Part shown: positions 49,474-57,982 of the stretch, one piece after another
Layout of the letters: each line of letters begins with the position of its first letter
How positions within the stretch are numbered: position 1 is the stretch's first letter
Origin: an uncultured Bacilli bacterium
Lineage (GTDB): Bacteria > Bacillota_I > Bacilli_A > RF39 > UBA660
Assembly: GCA_934096105.1 (NCBI GenBank)
Contig: CAKOLH010000007.1
Location: 1-58,042, forward strand
Reading direction: 5' to 3'
Length of the DNA: 58,042 bases
The notes under the pieces: model-generated
Database searches by the model: none
What the model was told of the DNA's origin: nothing
Seen by the model: the letters and a program-made list of their open reading frames with translations, nothing else
Program-made: the position numbers and the translations under genes

Positions 49474-50346
49474 TTACTTTTCTAATTTATCTAATAATTC
49501 TTTTAATATACTATTGTCTTCCATCTTAGTAATAGCAAAACACTTCTTACCTAAATCTTTAAATGATGCACCAGAATGATATAGTATTTTATTATCTATT
49601 ATAATAAATCTATCATGAAATATATTAGTATTTATTATTTCTAAATTATTATATTGTTTTTCATACTTTTCTTTAGAAATATTATCTATATTTTCAGTAT
49701 ATATTTTTACCTTAACATTAATATTCTTAATAATATCAAATAGTTTTTTACCAGCATAATTATCTATTATGATTATTTCTTTTTTTGCTTTAGATAATAT
49801 ATCTATAAGTAATGAATATGCATCATATATTTGCCCTTCATAAAAGATATGATTATTACTTTCTTTCGTATTTAACTTATTAAAAGATTCTTGTAATAAT
49901 TTTATATCTTCTGTATTTTTTATAGTTAATTCATTAAAGTATTTTTGTTCTATTAGTGAAGTATTTATTATATTTTTCATTACTACAAAAGCCCTCATAA
50001 TATTTACACTTACTATACTAGCATTCTCAGTTTTAAGTACTGTTGCTAACATTGCGACCCCCTGTTCAGTAAATACATATGGTAGTTTTCTAACTCCTCC
50101 ATACATATTCCAACTTGAAGTTTCAATTTGAAACTTCAGGTTATCATATTCATTTTTATTTATTTGAAAATAAAAATCTTGTGGGAATCTTTCTATGTTT
50201 CTTTTAACCGCTAAATTAAGTGATTTGGTTCCGTTTTTACAACCATATAATCTTGCTAAATCAGAGTCTAACATTACCTGCTTACCTCTAATTTCGTATA
50301 TTATATTTTCTATCTTTATATTATCACTTACAACTATTTTATTCAT
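49474..50346 (-). CDS. ORF6N-PLD-like protein, copy 1
   Basis: 290 residues. The same plan as copy 2: ORF6N domain (I-Y-E-I-R-G-K-Q-V-M-L-D-S-D-L-A-R-L-Y-G-C) then the PLD-like domain with H-D-R-F-I-I-I-D-N-K-I-L-Y-H-S-G-A-S. Residues about 120-290 are almost identical to copy 2, whereas residues 20-110 are clearly diverged. This means domain-level recombination or uneven selection. It ends in L-D-K-L-E-K. Function not established; transcriptional regulator plus nuclease-like domain is the literal reading. Confidence 0.85.
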   Translation of the reverse strand: MNKIVVSDNIKIENIIYEIRGKQVMLDSDLARLYGCKNGTKSLNLAVKRNIERFPQDFYFQINKNEYDNLKFQIETSSWNMYGGVRKLPYVFTEQGVAMLATVLKTENASIVSVNIMRAFVVMKNIINTSLIEQKYFNELTIKNTEDIKLLQESFNKLNTKESNNHIFYEGQIYDAYSLLIDILSKAKKEIIIIDNYAGKKLFDIIKNINVKVKIYTENIDNISKEKYEKQYNNLEIINTNIFHDRFIIIDNKILYHSGASFKDLGKKCFAITKMEDNSILKELLDKLEK

Positions 50347-50374
50347 TACATCATCCTTTCCTTGACTTTAAAAA

Positions 50375-50440
50375 AGATATGTCTCTTTTATCATTGTCTT
50401 ATCGTTTATAATAATATAAACACTTAATGGTGTCAATATA
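50375..50440 (-). promoter_or_regulatory. Promoter with inverted repeat of ORF6N copy 1 (a close copy precedes copy 2)
   Basis: Minus strand TTGACA, 17 bp (CCATTAAGTGTTTATAT), TATTAT. GTTTATA-TTAT-TATAAAC is an inverted repeat covering the -10. The copy 2 promoter near 49285-49335 keeps TTGACA and TTTATATTATCATAAA, and both share CGATAAGACAATGATAAAAGA downstream. This is consistent with autoregulation. Confidence 0.6.
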
Positions 50441-50451
50441 AAAATATATAT

Positions 50452-50940
50452 TTATTTGATAATTTTTTTACATAAACATTTAAACATTAAACCGTGTGAT
50501 TTAGTTATCTTTTCTTTTTCTATTAAATCATCTATTTCTTCTTTGGTCTTATACGAAACAGAACTTACTTCTTCTTTTTGAAGTTTAATATTATCTATAT
50601 CAATATCTTTTTCCAAATAATAAATATCTCCAAATGGGACTCCAAATAATATACTTCCAATATATTTAATATTATCATTTGCTATATCTATTCCAAGTTC
50701 TTCTTTTACTTCTCTAATTATTGAAGTTTTAGAATCTTCATTATATAATACATGACTACCAGTTGTACTATATAAACCACCCTTTTCTAAAGAAGTCTTT
50801 TGTATTAAATATTTATTATCTTTATTTTTAATAAATATAACTGCTACTAAAATATGTTCATCTTTAGATAATTTATCTCCTCTAACTATCTTTTTATTTA
50901 ATTTATTTTTATTGTTATCATATACATTTAAATATTCCAT
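50452..50940 (-). CDS. Nudix hydrolase
   Basis: 162 residues. Nudix box S-H-V-L-Y-N-E-D-S-K-T-S-I-I-R-E-V-K-E-E-L-G-I with the R-E-x-x-E-E-x-G core. The glycine that usually opens the box (G-x5-E) is Ser here, which is tolerated in some members. An Idi-like N-terminus (V-Y-D-N-N-K) precedes it. Substrate unknown. The ATG at 50940 follows GGAGGTAAAT; the first in-frame ATG is within that site. Confidence 0.78.
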   Translation of the reverse strand: MEYLNVYDNNKNKLNKKIVRGDKLSKDEHILVAVIFIKNKDNKYLIQKTSLEKGGLYSTTGSHVLYNEDSKTSIIREVKEELGIDIANDNIKYIGSILFGVPFGDIYYLEKDIDIDNIKLQKEEVSSVSYKTKEEIDDLIEKEKITKSHGLMFKCLCKKIIK

Positions 50941-50970
50941 ATTTACCTCCATATAATTGATTTGATTTTT

Positions 50971-51465
50971 TTATTGTTTTCTAATTATTTTAATACTTAT
51001 TTTTTTATCATTAACATAATAATGAGTATCATTATCATTAATACTCTTTAAATATATACTTCTTCCTATCGGACTATTTAAAGATACTTCTTTAATTTTA
51101 GCATCATTATCTATCATATATTTACCAGTTAATTTAATAGTATATTCTTCTATATCATCTATATCATATATAACTCTTATCATAAGAATATCTCCTATAT
51201 CTATTATATTATCAGAAGTTCTTTTTTTATCTACTATTTTTAAATACTTTTCATCTTCAATCATCTTATCTATTCTTGAAGCAATCTTTCTACTTTCTCT
51301 CATTGTATCTTCAAAAGCAAAATTATCATGCCAACCATCACCTACTGCATCAGCATAGGATTCACTTCCTATGCTGGCAATAGATAAACTTAAATCTTTC
51401 AATTTATTTAATTCTTCATAATACTGATTAAATCCCTCAGTATCTACTAATATATCTTTCATCAT
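50971..51465 (-). CDS. GreA/GreB-type transcription elongation factor-like protein
   Basis: 164 residues. A short N-terminal helical region (about 8-80) lacks the long coiled-coil finger tip of true GreA. The C-terminal GreA/GreB domain ends with V-S-L-N-S-P-I-G-R-S-I-Y-L-K. The catalytic acidic pair at the finger tip is not evident, so it may be a Rnk/GreA-like regulator rather than a cleavage factor. It follows the ABC-2 transporter operon by 7 bp. Confidence 0.7.
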   Translation of the reverse strand: MMKDILVDTEGFNQYYEELNKLKDLSLSIASIGSESYADAVGDGWHDNFAFEDTMRESRKIASRIDKMIEDEKYLKIVDKKRTSDNIIDIGDILMIRVIYDIDDIEEYTIKLTGKYMIDNDAKIKEVSLNSPIGRSIYLKSINDNDTHYYVNDKKISIKIIRKQ

Positions 51466-51472
51466 ATTCCTC

Positions 51473-52252
51473 CTATGAACCTGTACTACTATAATGCTTT
51501 AATCCTATTTTAAAAGATAGAAAACATGGTATTAAATATACTACTATTAATAATGGTGATAATAAATATAATGTATTATTAGATTTTCCTAATAGATAAA
51601 GTAAAGGATAATAATTAACTGAAGCATATGGAATAATAAAAGTAAATATAAATATAAAACCTTTTCTAAATATTCCTATTGGATACTGAGCCATTTGTTT
51701 ACCACCATCAGTTAATAAATTTCTTACTTCTAAGCCATGGATAGTAATAAAACAGTATGAAGCCATTAGTAAAAATATTCCAAAGAATAATATTATTGAA
51801 GATAGAAACATTGTTATTATTAATAATATATTTATAATATTCCATTCTATATTTAAGTGACTTATAGCTATAAAGAAGACTATTAGCGACTGGATAATTC
51901 TAGCAAGTTTCACAAAATCCATCTCACTACATATAACTTGATATAATATTCCTCTAGGTCTAACTAATAATCTATCTAAAGAGCCATCAATAATAAATTT
52001 ATCAAACTTATCTATTCCTCTAAAGAATGTTTCATTAAAAGCAAAACCAAAATGAATAATAGAAAAACATAATAGTACTTCATATAAAGTAAAGCCTTTA
52101 ATATTATCAAATCTTTGAAATAAGGCTACTGTCATAAAGTAATAAGTAAAAAATACTCCTATCTGGCTAATAAAAGTTAAAATAAATGATAGACGATATT
52201 CTAGCTGTGATTTTAATTTAAGTTTCATTGATTCTATATATAACTTAACCAC
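51473..52252 (-). CDS. ABC-2 permease, second subunit (DUF990-like)
   Basis: 259 residues, six membrane segments. F-N-E-T-F-F-R-G-I-D-K-F-D, then I-I-D-G-S-L-D-R-L-L-V-R-P typical of the DUF990/ABC-2 viologen- or drug-exporter permeases. It overlaps the other permease by 8 bp. Forms a complex with 52245-53045 and the ATPase 53042-54025. Confidence 0.83.
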   Translation of the reverse strand: MVKLYIESMKLKLKSQLEYRLSFILTFISQIGVFFTYYFMTVALFQRFDNIKGFTLYEVLLCFSIIHFGFAFNETFFRGIDKFDKFIIDGSLDRLLVRPRGILYQVICSEMDFVKLARIIQSLIVFFIAISHLNIEWNIINILLIITMFLSSIILFFGIFLLMASYCFITIHGLEVRNLLTDGGKQMAQYPIGIFRKGFIFIFTFIIPYASVNYYPLLYLLGKSNNTLYLLSPLLIVVYLIPCFLSFKIGLKHYSSTGS

Positions 52253-53045
52253 CTTGTATCACAGCCTTTCTAAGTGATACTCTTGATATTAAGTATCCTA
52301 ACAATATAGTAATAATTATCCAAATAACAGAACCAATAAGAAGAGTATAGCCTTCCTCAAGTGGTATGCTATTGGAATATATTCTAAAAGGAAAATCTCC
52401 AATAAACCTAAAAGGAAGAAATTCCGCAATATGCTTTAACCAAGTTGGAAGGAATGGTATTGGAATTGTTCCACCCATAAATATTTCTGCAATTACACTA
52501 TAAGTTATCATTGTTCCTTTTTCATCTAAAGTAAACATTGTTAAAATATGCATAAGTAGATTTAAGGCAGTAACTAAGAATAAACCTAGTATTAATGCTA
52601 CTATAAACATTATGAAATTATTTATAGAATAAGGACCAGATAAATGAAATGGTTTTGGTAATGCTATAGCAAGAATTATTAATGGAACAAATCTAAGTAA
52701 GACTGCTACTAACCTTTTAGCTAACATCTTGATATACCATTTAAAATAGAAGTCTTGAGGCCTTATTAATTCATAAGCTAAATTACCATTCTTAATCATA
52801 TTAAGTAGTTCACTTTCTCTATCAAAAGGGTATACTAAAGCAAATAGAGCCTGATGAAGCCATAAGTAGTTAACAAGTTCTTGCCACTGCATTGGCGTAT
52901 CTCCTCCACTTTCATAAAAGGCTAAATATACCATAATAAATATTAAAGCAAAGAATATTTGTGTACACATGCCTGCTACTGCTTCCATTCGATATTGAAG
53001 ATTAGTTATAAATCTTAATTTAAAATAACTTAGATATGATTTCAT
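52245..53045 (-). CDS. ABC-2 permease, first subunit (DUF990-like)
   Basis: 266 residues, six membrane segments. F-D-R-E-S-E-L-L-N-M-I-K-N-G-N-L-A-Y-E-L-I-R-P is the family core, and G-G-T-I-P-I-P-F-L-P-T-W is in the second half. It overlaps the ATPase gene by 4 bp and the second permease by 8 bp, an operon of coupled subunits. Confidence 0.83.
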   Translation of the reverse strand: MKSYLSYFKLRFITNLQYRMEAVAGMCTQIFFALIFIMVYLAFYESGGDTPMQWQELVNYLWLHQALFALVYPFDRESELLNMIKNGNLAYELIRPQDFYFKWYIKMLAKRLVAVLLRFVPLIILAIALPKPFHLSGPYSINNFIMFIVALILGLFLVTALNLLMHILTMFTLDEKGTMITYSVIAEIFMGGTIPIPFLPTWLKHIAEFLPFRFIGDFPFRIYSNSIPLEEGYTLLIGSVIWIIITILLGYLISRVSLRKAVIQGG

Positions 53046-54025
53046 AGTTCATAATCCTCATATAATTTAAGTATTACATCATCTATACTTTCATTATCTA
53101 TCTCAATATCTTCAATATTATATTTTATAGTAAGTTTACTTAAGAAATTAGATATACTTATTATATTAGAATCTATTATAAAATTATAATAATCTTCTTT
53201 TTTACATTTCTTTATAATTCCTTTTACTTTGATATTATCTATTTTATCTTTAGTAAATATTTTAATGTTTTTATAACTACCATATTTAACTTTTAATGTT
53301 TTAATATTTCCATCATATAGTATCTCTCCGTTACCTATTAAGATAATTCTTTTAGCTAAGGCCTCGATATCATTCATATCATGAGTGGTAAGAATTACTG
53401 TTACTTTATCTTCTTTATTTATCTTTTTAATAAAGTCTCTTACTATCTTCTTAGATATAGCATCTAATCCTATTGTAGGTTCATCTAAGAATAATATTTC
53501 TGGTTTATGTAGTAGAGATGATGCTATTTCACATCGCATTCTCTCTCCTAGTGAAAGTGTTCTAACTGGTTTCTTTATTATCTCTTCAATACCTAAAAGT
53601 TCTACTAGATATTTCTTTGTTTTTTGATATTCATCATTATCTAGTTTATAGATATCTCTTAATAAATCAAAAGTATCTTCTGCTGGAATATCAAATGCAA
53701 GTTGACTTCTTTGTCCGAAGACTACGCCTATTTTAGATACATATTCTTTTCTATCTTTAATAGGATCTAAATTATTTATTTTGATACTTCCGCTAGTAGG
53801 AAGAAGTATTCCTGAAAGCATCTTAATCGTGGTACTTTTTCCAGCACCGTTTGGACCAATATAGCCTACTATCTCTCCTTTCCTTATTTCAAAAGATACA
53901 TTTTTTACTGCATCTACATATTTGTATTCTCTTTTGAAAAATGATTTTAAAGCAGCCTTTAGTCCACTATTTCGTTTAGCCACTTTAAAAGTTTTTGTTA
54001 TGTTATCAACTTTGATGAATGACAT
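53042..54025 (-). CDS. ABC transporter ATPase of the ABC-2 exporter
   Basis: 327 residues. Walker A G-P-N-G-A-G-K-S-T, signature L-S-L-G-E-R-M-R, Walker B I-L-F-L-D-E-P-T and switch T-H-D-M, then a C-terminal accessory domain (about 235-327). It powers drug or polyketide-type export through the two DUF990-like permeases. The ATG at 54025 follows AGAAAGGATG; the longer frame begins inside the terminator upstream. Confidence 0.9.
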   Translation of the reverse strand: MSFIKVDNITKTFKVAKRNSGLKAALKSFFKREYKYVDAVKNVSFEIRKGEIVGYIGPNGAGKSTTIKMLSGILLPTSGSIKINNLDPIKDRKEYVSKIGVVFGQRSQLAFDIPAEDTFDLLRDIYKLDNDEYQKTKKYLVELLGIEEIIKKPVRTLSLGERMRCEIASSLLHKPEILFLDEPTIGLDAISKKIVRDFIKKINKEDKVTVILTTHDMNDIEALAKRIILIGNGEILYDGNIKTLKVKYGSYKNIKIFTKDKIDNIKVKGIIKKCKKEDYYNFIIDSNIISISNFLSKLTIKYNIEDIEIDNESIDDVILKLYEDYEL

Positions 54026-54053
54026 TTTAATATCACATCCTTTCTGACAACGC

Positions 54054-54081
54054 AAAAAAGCCACATATTTTAAATATGTAG
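54054..54081 (-). terminator. Attenuator-like terminator before the ABC-2 exporter
   Basis: Minus strand CTACATATTT/AAATATGTGG, then CTTTTTTG. A second upstream strand CCATATATTT can pair with the same 3' arm. It lies between the promoter (54132-54160) and the ATPase gene. The micro-ORF M-K-L-H-I-stop covers its 5' arm. Confidence 0.6.
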
Positions 54082-54131
54082 TTTCATCGTGCAATTAAAT
54101 ATATGGTTTTTTCTTCGCAAATGTCATAATA

Positions 54132-54160
54132 AATATATTATATTAAAATTTATTTGTCAA
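54132..54160 (-). promoter_or_regulatory. Promoter of the ABC-2 exporter operon
   Basis: Minus strand TTGACA (54155-54160), 17 bp, TATATT (54132-54137). ATG-ACA-TTT-GCG (from 54127) begins only 4 nt after the -10, so a leaderless 10-codon ORF M-T-F-A-K-K-K-P-Y-I-stop is possible. Confidence 0.65.
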
Positions 54161-54182
54161 TAGTTTTATTTGTTTTTGTGTA

Positions 54183-54214
54183 AAAACAGAAAAAGAGTTA
54201 CTCTTTCTCTGTTT
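54183..54214 (-). terminator. Terminator after prs
   Basis: AACAGA-AAAGAGT/ACTCTTT-TCTGTT stem, followed on the minus strand by TTTACAC. Confidence 0.65.
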
Positions 54215-55283
54215 TCTTTTCTAAAACTTTTTTATATATTTTACTTTTTCCGTTATGTATAGATTCTATAGATTTATTATTGTTAAGTCTATCTATAATA
54301 TTAGCCATCATTACTGATAAGTCTGCTGAAGAAAACCATTCTTTATTTTGTATTTCTTCTGGTATGTAAGATAAGTTTGTAGTGTATAACTTATCAAACA
54401 AACCTTCCTTGTAATAGGTATCAAATTTTTCCACACCATCAGTAAATAGAGCAAAGGTTGAAGCTAAATATACTTTTCTGGCCCCTTGCTTCTTAAGCAT
54501 TTCTGTGCATTCAAGCATTGATCCCCCTGAGGCAATCATATCATCTACTACGATTACATCCATACCATTAGCTTTTCTTCCTAAATATGTATGATCTAAA
54601 ATAGGATTTTTACCGTTGACTACTCTACTTAAATCTCTTCTCTTATAGAATAGTCCTACATCACAGCCAAGAATCTCAGCGTAATATCTTGCTCTTTCCA
54701 TAGCTCCCATATCTGGACTGATAACTAAGATGTTATCAACATTATTTTCTTCAATTAATTTATCTAAAATAATATTTGTGGGATAAAAGTTATCCAACGA
54801 AAGACAAGGAACAGCATTTGCAACATTTGGATCATGAGCATCAAAAGTAATAATGTTACTAACTCCTATTCTCTCTAACTCTTGAAGGGCAAGAGCACAA
54901 TCTAAGCTTTCTCTACCTTTTCTTTTATGTTGTCTTGACTGATAAAGAAGTGGCATAATTACATTAATTTTATGGGCATGGCCACTCATAGCACTAATAA
55001 CTCTTTTAATATCTTGAAAGTGCTCATCAGGAGACATATAATGTTTCATTCCATGAAAGTCGTAACTAATATTGTAATTACCGACATCAGAAAGGATATA
55101 TAAGTCTTTTCCTCTTACCGTTTCATCGATTTTAACTTTTCCTTCACCATTAGAAAATCTAGTGGCTGTAATAGGAATGATAAAGTTTTCATTAGTTCCT
55201 CGCATTTTTTGAAGACTAAAATTCACCTTTTTTCCTAATTCAATTGCGTTGTCAAAGACAATAAGTTTTAAATTATTTTCCAT
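54198..55283 (-). CDS. prs: Ribose-phosphate pyrophosphokinase
   Basis: 361 residues, longer than the usual 310-320 because of a C-terminal Lys-rich tail. PRPP-loop V-V-D-D-M-I-A-S-G-G-S-M, ATP/regulatory F-D-A-H-D, and the R-Q-H-K-R-K-G-R-E segment. It makes PRPP from ribose-5-P for nucleotides, histidine and NAD. The ATG at 55283 follows GGAAGGTAGG. A hairpin AATAGATTA/TAATCTATT (about 55300-55324) overlaps the leader upstream. Confidence 0.92.
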   Translation of the reverse strand: MENNLKLIVFDNAIELGKKVNFSLQKMRGTNENFIIPITATRFSNGEGKVKIDETVRGKDLYILSDVGNYNISYDFHGMKHYMSPDEHFQDIKRVISAMSGHAHKINVIMPLLYQSRQHKRKGRESLDCALALQELERIGVSNIITFDAHDPNVANAVPCLSLDNFYPTNIILDKLIEENNVDNILVISPDMGAMERARYYAEILGCDVGLFYKRRDLSRVVNGKNPILDHTYLGRKANGMDVIVVDDMIASGGSMLECTEMLKKQGARKVYLASTFALFTDGVEKFDTYYKEGLFDKLYTTNLSYIPEEIQNKEWFSSADLSVMMANIIDRLNNNKSIESIHNGKSKIYKKVLEKKTEKE

Positions 55284-55361
55284 ACATAACCTACCTTCCA
55301 TAAATAGATTAACATAATCTATTTTTCTTGTAAATGTACTTTACAAAATGTTTACGAAAAA

Positions 55362-55384
55362 AAACTAACATAAGGTGTTAGTTC
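55362..55384 (-). terminator. Terminator after the small frameshifted gene
   Basis: Minus strand AACTAAC/GTTAGTT with eight T after it. Confidence 0.75.
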
Positions 55385-55394
55385 AATTGTGTAT

Positions 55395-55528
55395 TTAGTT
55401 TTTACTTAATATTTTACTTAATGGTTTAAATTCACTAGATACTTCTAGTTTTTCTTCGTAATATTTATCATCTTGATAAAAATGAGCTTCACATGTACAA
55501 TTGCTTTTCTTACATGCTATTTTTGCAT
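55395..55528 (-). pseudogene. Small Cys-rich gene with a one-base deletion in an A-run
   Basis: ATG at 55528, then CAA AAA TA...: the five-A run at 55520-55524 needs one more A. Restored, it reads M-Q-K-I-A-C-K-K-S-N-C-T-C-E-A-H-F-Y-Q-D-D-K-Y-Y... to a stop at 55395, 44 residues. It follows mtnN. The lesion may be real, a sequencing error, or slippage. Function unknown. Confidence 0.55.
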
Positions 55529-55548
55529 TCTTTTTCTATAGCAGTCTT

Positions 55549-56229
55549 TTACAAACTATTAATTATTTCTAAAGTAAACTCTGCTACTTCAGTACTACTT
55601 TTCTTTAAAAATTTATCATAAGTAATTAAATTATCTTTACCTAGTATATCTGATATAGATCTAATTACTAAGAAGGGTATTTTAGATAGATAGGAAGTCA
55701 TTCCTATACTAGCTCCTTCCATTTCTACTGCTAGGGCATTAAATTCTTCTTTAATCTTTTTAGATAGTTCTATATCTGTACAAAACATATCACCAGTAGC
55801 AATAGTACCACTATAAACATTATCTTTATTTATACTAAGGGCTAAATTTCTAAGATATTTATCACATTCTACATATACTCCTACTTTTGGTATATAACCT
55901 TTAGGATGATTAAAGGCTGTTATATCAAAATCATATTGAACTAGTTTATCACTGACTACTATATCACAGACATCTAGTTTATTATCTACGCCTCCTGCTA
56001 CACCAATATTTAGTATATAGTCAGGACTATAATTATCTATTAATATTTGTGTGCTTCTTGAAGCATTAACTTTACCTACTCCTGATTCTACTAAAATGCA
56101 TTCTTTATTATTAATAGTGCATTCATAGAAGTCTAAATCATATATTTTATTTTTCTTTTTTAATTTAACTAATTTTAATAGTTCTTCTAATTCTTCATAC
56201 ATAGCAAATATAATACCTATTCTATTCAC
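55549..56229 (-). CDS. mtnN: 5'-methylthioadenosine/S-adenosylhomocysteine nucleosidase
   Basis: 226 residues. I-G-I-I-F-A-M-Y-E-E-L-E, G-V-G-K-V-N-A-S-R-S-T-Q, I-N-I-G-V-A-G-G, F-C-T-D-I-E-L and the V-E-M-E-G-A-S-I-G-M-T catalytic region, S-D-I-L-G at the end. It cleaves MTA and SAH, recycling the by-products of SAM-dependent reactions and making autoinducer-2 precursor. Preceded 16 bp upstream by the BRO-type gene. Confidence 0.93.
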   Translation of the reverse strand: MNRIGIIFAMYEELEELLKLVKLKKKNKIYDLDFYECTINNKECILVESGVGKVNASRSTQILIDNYSPDYILNIGVAGGVDNKLDVCDIVVSDKLVQYDFDITAFNHPKGYIPKVGVYVECDKYLRNLALSINKDNVYSGTIATGDMFCTDIELSKKIKEEFNALAVEMEGASIGMTSYLSKIPFLVIRSISDILGKDNLITYDKFLKKSSTEVAEFTLEIINSL

Positions 56230-56245
56230 ATTATACCTTCTTTCT

Positions 56246-57097
56246 TTACTTCCTAGTAATCATTTTTTTATCATCATATTCATAATTTAGTCTATTACTC
56301 GAAGTAACAACACTTTCTCCTAAATTACTTTCTAATTCATCTCTAGCTACTTTAGCAACATTACCTCCTACTTTGGCTACTTTAATATTACCATCAAGTC
56401 CTATCGGTTTATGTTTTTCTGCTAATCTTTTAGTGGCTTCTTCAGATAAATCAGTAAGAATAAGTTCTATACTATCCATATTATCTCTTAAGTTTTCTTT
56501 TCTAAGTCCTTTATACTCTTTATATTCCTTACTAGTCATACCAGACCAAGTTTTATATATTTCATTAGTTAAAATAGCATACTCTTTGGCATCTTCGATA
56601 CCATTTTCTTTCCAAACATCAGTTAATTGTTTTCTGTTTTGAATAGATTTCATTCTCTTTGCTATCCAGTTTTCATCATAACCTTTTGTTCTATATAAAT
56701 CTATAGATCTTTGCATAGCAATTGATGGATCAAATACCTCATCAATTCTTTCACTACCTAACTTGGCTAGCCATTGTTTTATAGGCTCAGCATTCTTACT
56801 AGGAATAGATTCTATTATTCTAAATATTCCTTCTATATCTGTAACATCTGTTAAACGATATTTACCATCTTGAGCTTTCAATTTCAAAGCGTGACAATTT
56901 GTCACGGTTTCATTTCCTTCTTCTTTTAAACGTTGTTTTAATTTTCTCCAATAAGCTTGTTTGTCTTTACTATTTGATAGCACTCCAACAACATCTACAA
57001 CACTAATATAATACTTTTCACTTTCTTTGTCCCAAACCGTTCTAACTGTTTCATTATTAAATATTTTGTTAATTAAATATAATTTATCTTTTTCCAT
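56246..57097 (-). CDS. BRO-N/antirepressor-type protein (DinD-like)
   Basis: 283 residues. N-terminal BRO/antirepressor domain (about 15-120) with V-R-T-V-W-D-K-E-S-E-K-Y-Y-I-S-V-V-D-V-V-G-V-L, and Y-W-R-K-L-K-Q-R-L, then L-T-D-V-T-D-I-E-G-I-F-R-I-I-E-S-I-P-S. The helical rest includes G-Y-D-E-N-W-I-A-K-R-M-K-S-I. Similar proteins are annotated as phage antirepressors or DinD. There is no prophage around it. It may respond to DNA damage. The ATG has AGGAGG upstream. Confidence 0.78.
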   Translation of the reverse strand: MEKDKLYLINKIFNNETVRTVWDKESEKYYISVVDVVGVLSNSKDKQAYWRKLKQRLKEEGNETVTNCHALKLKAQDGKYRLTDVTDIEGIFRIIESIPSKNAEPIKQWLAKLGSERIDEVFDPSIAMQRSIDLYRTKGYDENWIAKRMKSIQNRKQLTDVWKENGIEDAKEYAILTNEIYKTWSGMTSKEYKEYKGLRKENLRDNMDSIELILTDLSEEATKRLAEKHKPIGLDGNIKVAKVGGNVAKVARDELESNLGESVVTSSNRLNYEYDDKKMITRK

Positions 57098-57195
57098 ATA
57101 ACCCTCCTCTTTTCTTACACTCTCAATATAGCATATATAAAAGATTCAAGTCAATGATTTTTTATACATTTCTTGGTAATATTTTTACCAAAAAG

Positions 57196-57217
57196 AAAAA
57201 GTACTTTATAAGTACTT
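57196..57217 (-). terminator. Terminator after rdgB
   Basis: AAGTACTT/AAGTACTT-type hairpin, followed on the minus strand by TTTTCTTTTT. Confidence 0.7.
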
Positions 57218-57277
57218 ATCTGCTAATTTAAATGTTTTCTAATTATATTAATTATCATTACTAAAATAAATTTCTAA

Positions 57278-57877
57278 TCATACCTTCTCTATCAAGTATT
57301 TATTTGTCATATCTAATGCTTCTCTTCTTGGACTAAGTTTTAATTTTTCTTCAGTAGATATTTCTGCAAGTGTCTTGCCATTTGAAAGTTCAAATATTTC
57401 ATCAAAACCAAAACCATTTGTACCTCTTGTCTCGTTACTTACTATTCCTGATAAGACATACTCAAATGTTTCTTCAATATTTTTACTTTTTAAGGCAATT
57501 ACTGTTGTATAGTGGCATGTTCTTTTATCTTTAGGTGTTTTACCAACTTTTTTTAGTAATTCTAAGTTTTTAGTATGATCATCAGCATCTAACCATCTTG
57601 CAGTATGTACACCAGGAAAACCATCTAATATATCTATTGATATTCCTGAATCATCAACAATACATATATATTCTTCACCTACTTGTTCATATAAATCTCT
57701 TACCTTCTCTAATGCATTATCTTTATATGTATCTTTGTTTTCATTAACAATTATTTTCTTATTTAGTTTTTCTTCCATATCTTTTATGGATAATACTTCA
57801 TAGTCCTTAAATATTTCTTTTATTTCTCTTATTTTACCTTTATTGCTACTTGCAACTACTATTGTTTCTTTTTTCAT
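57278..57877 (-). CDS. rdgB: XTP/dITP diphosphatase
   Basis: 199 residues. Ham1/RdgB signatures S-S-N-K-G-K-I-R-E-I, T-Y-K-D-N-A-L-E-K, V-D-D-S-G-I-S-I-D, G-F-P-G-V-H-T-A-R-W and the end N-G-F-G-F-D-E-I-F. It removes inosine and xanthosine triphosphates from the pool. With mtnN and prs it forms a nucleotide-housekeeping neighbourhood. Confidence 0.95.
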   Translation of the reverse strand: MKKETIVVASSNKGKIREIKEIFKDYEVLSIKDMEEKLNKKIIVNENKDTYKDNALEKVRDLYEQVGEEYICIVDDSGISIDILDGFPGVHTARWLDADDHTKNLELLKKVGKTPKDKRTCHYTTVIALKSKNIEETFEYVLSGIVSNETRGTNGFGFDEIFELSNGKTLAEISTEEKLKLSPRREALDMTNKYLIEKV

Positions 57878-57948
57878 TTTATTTCCTCCAATTAATTATT
57901 AACTACCTATACTATAACCTATTCTTTTATTACTTGCAAGTAAAAATT

Positions 57949-57977
57949 AAAAAAAAATAAGTACTATAAAAGTACTC
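57949..57977 (-). terminator. Terminator of the gene running off the right edge
   Basis: AGTACT/AGTACT hairpin followed on the minus strand by TATTTTTTTTT. Confidence 0.7.
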
Positions 57978-57982
57978 ATTTA

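Noticed and set aside
56246..57097. Prophage around the BRO/antirepressor-type gene
   Set aside because: Flanked by housekeeping genes (mtnN, rdgB) with no integrase, capsid, terminase or att-like repeats.
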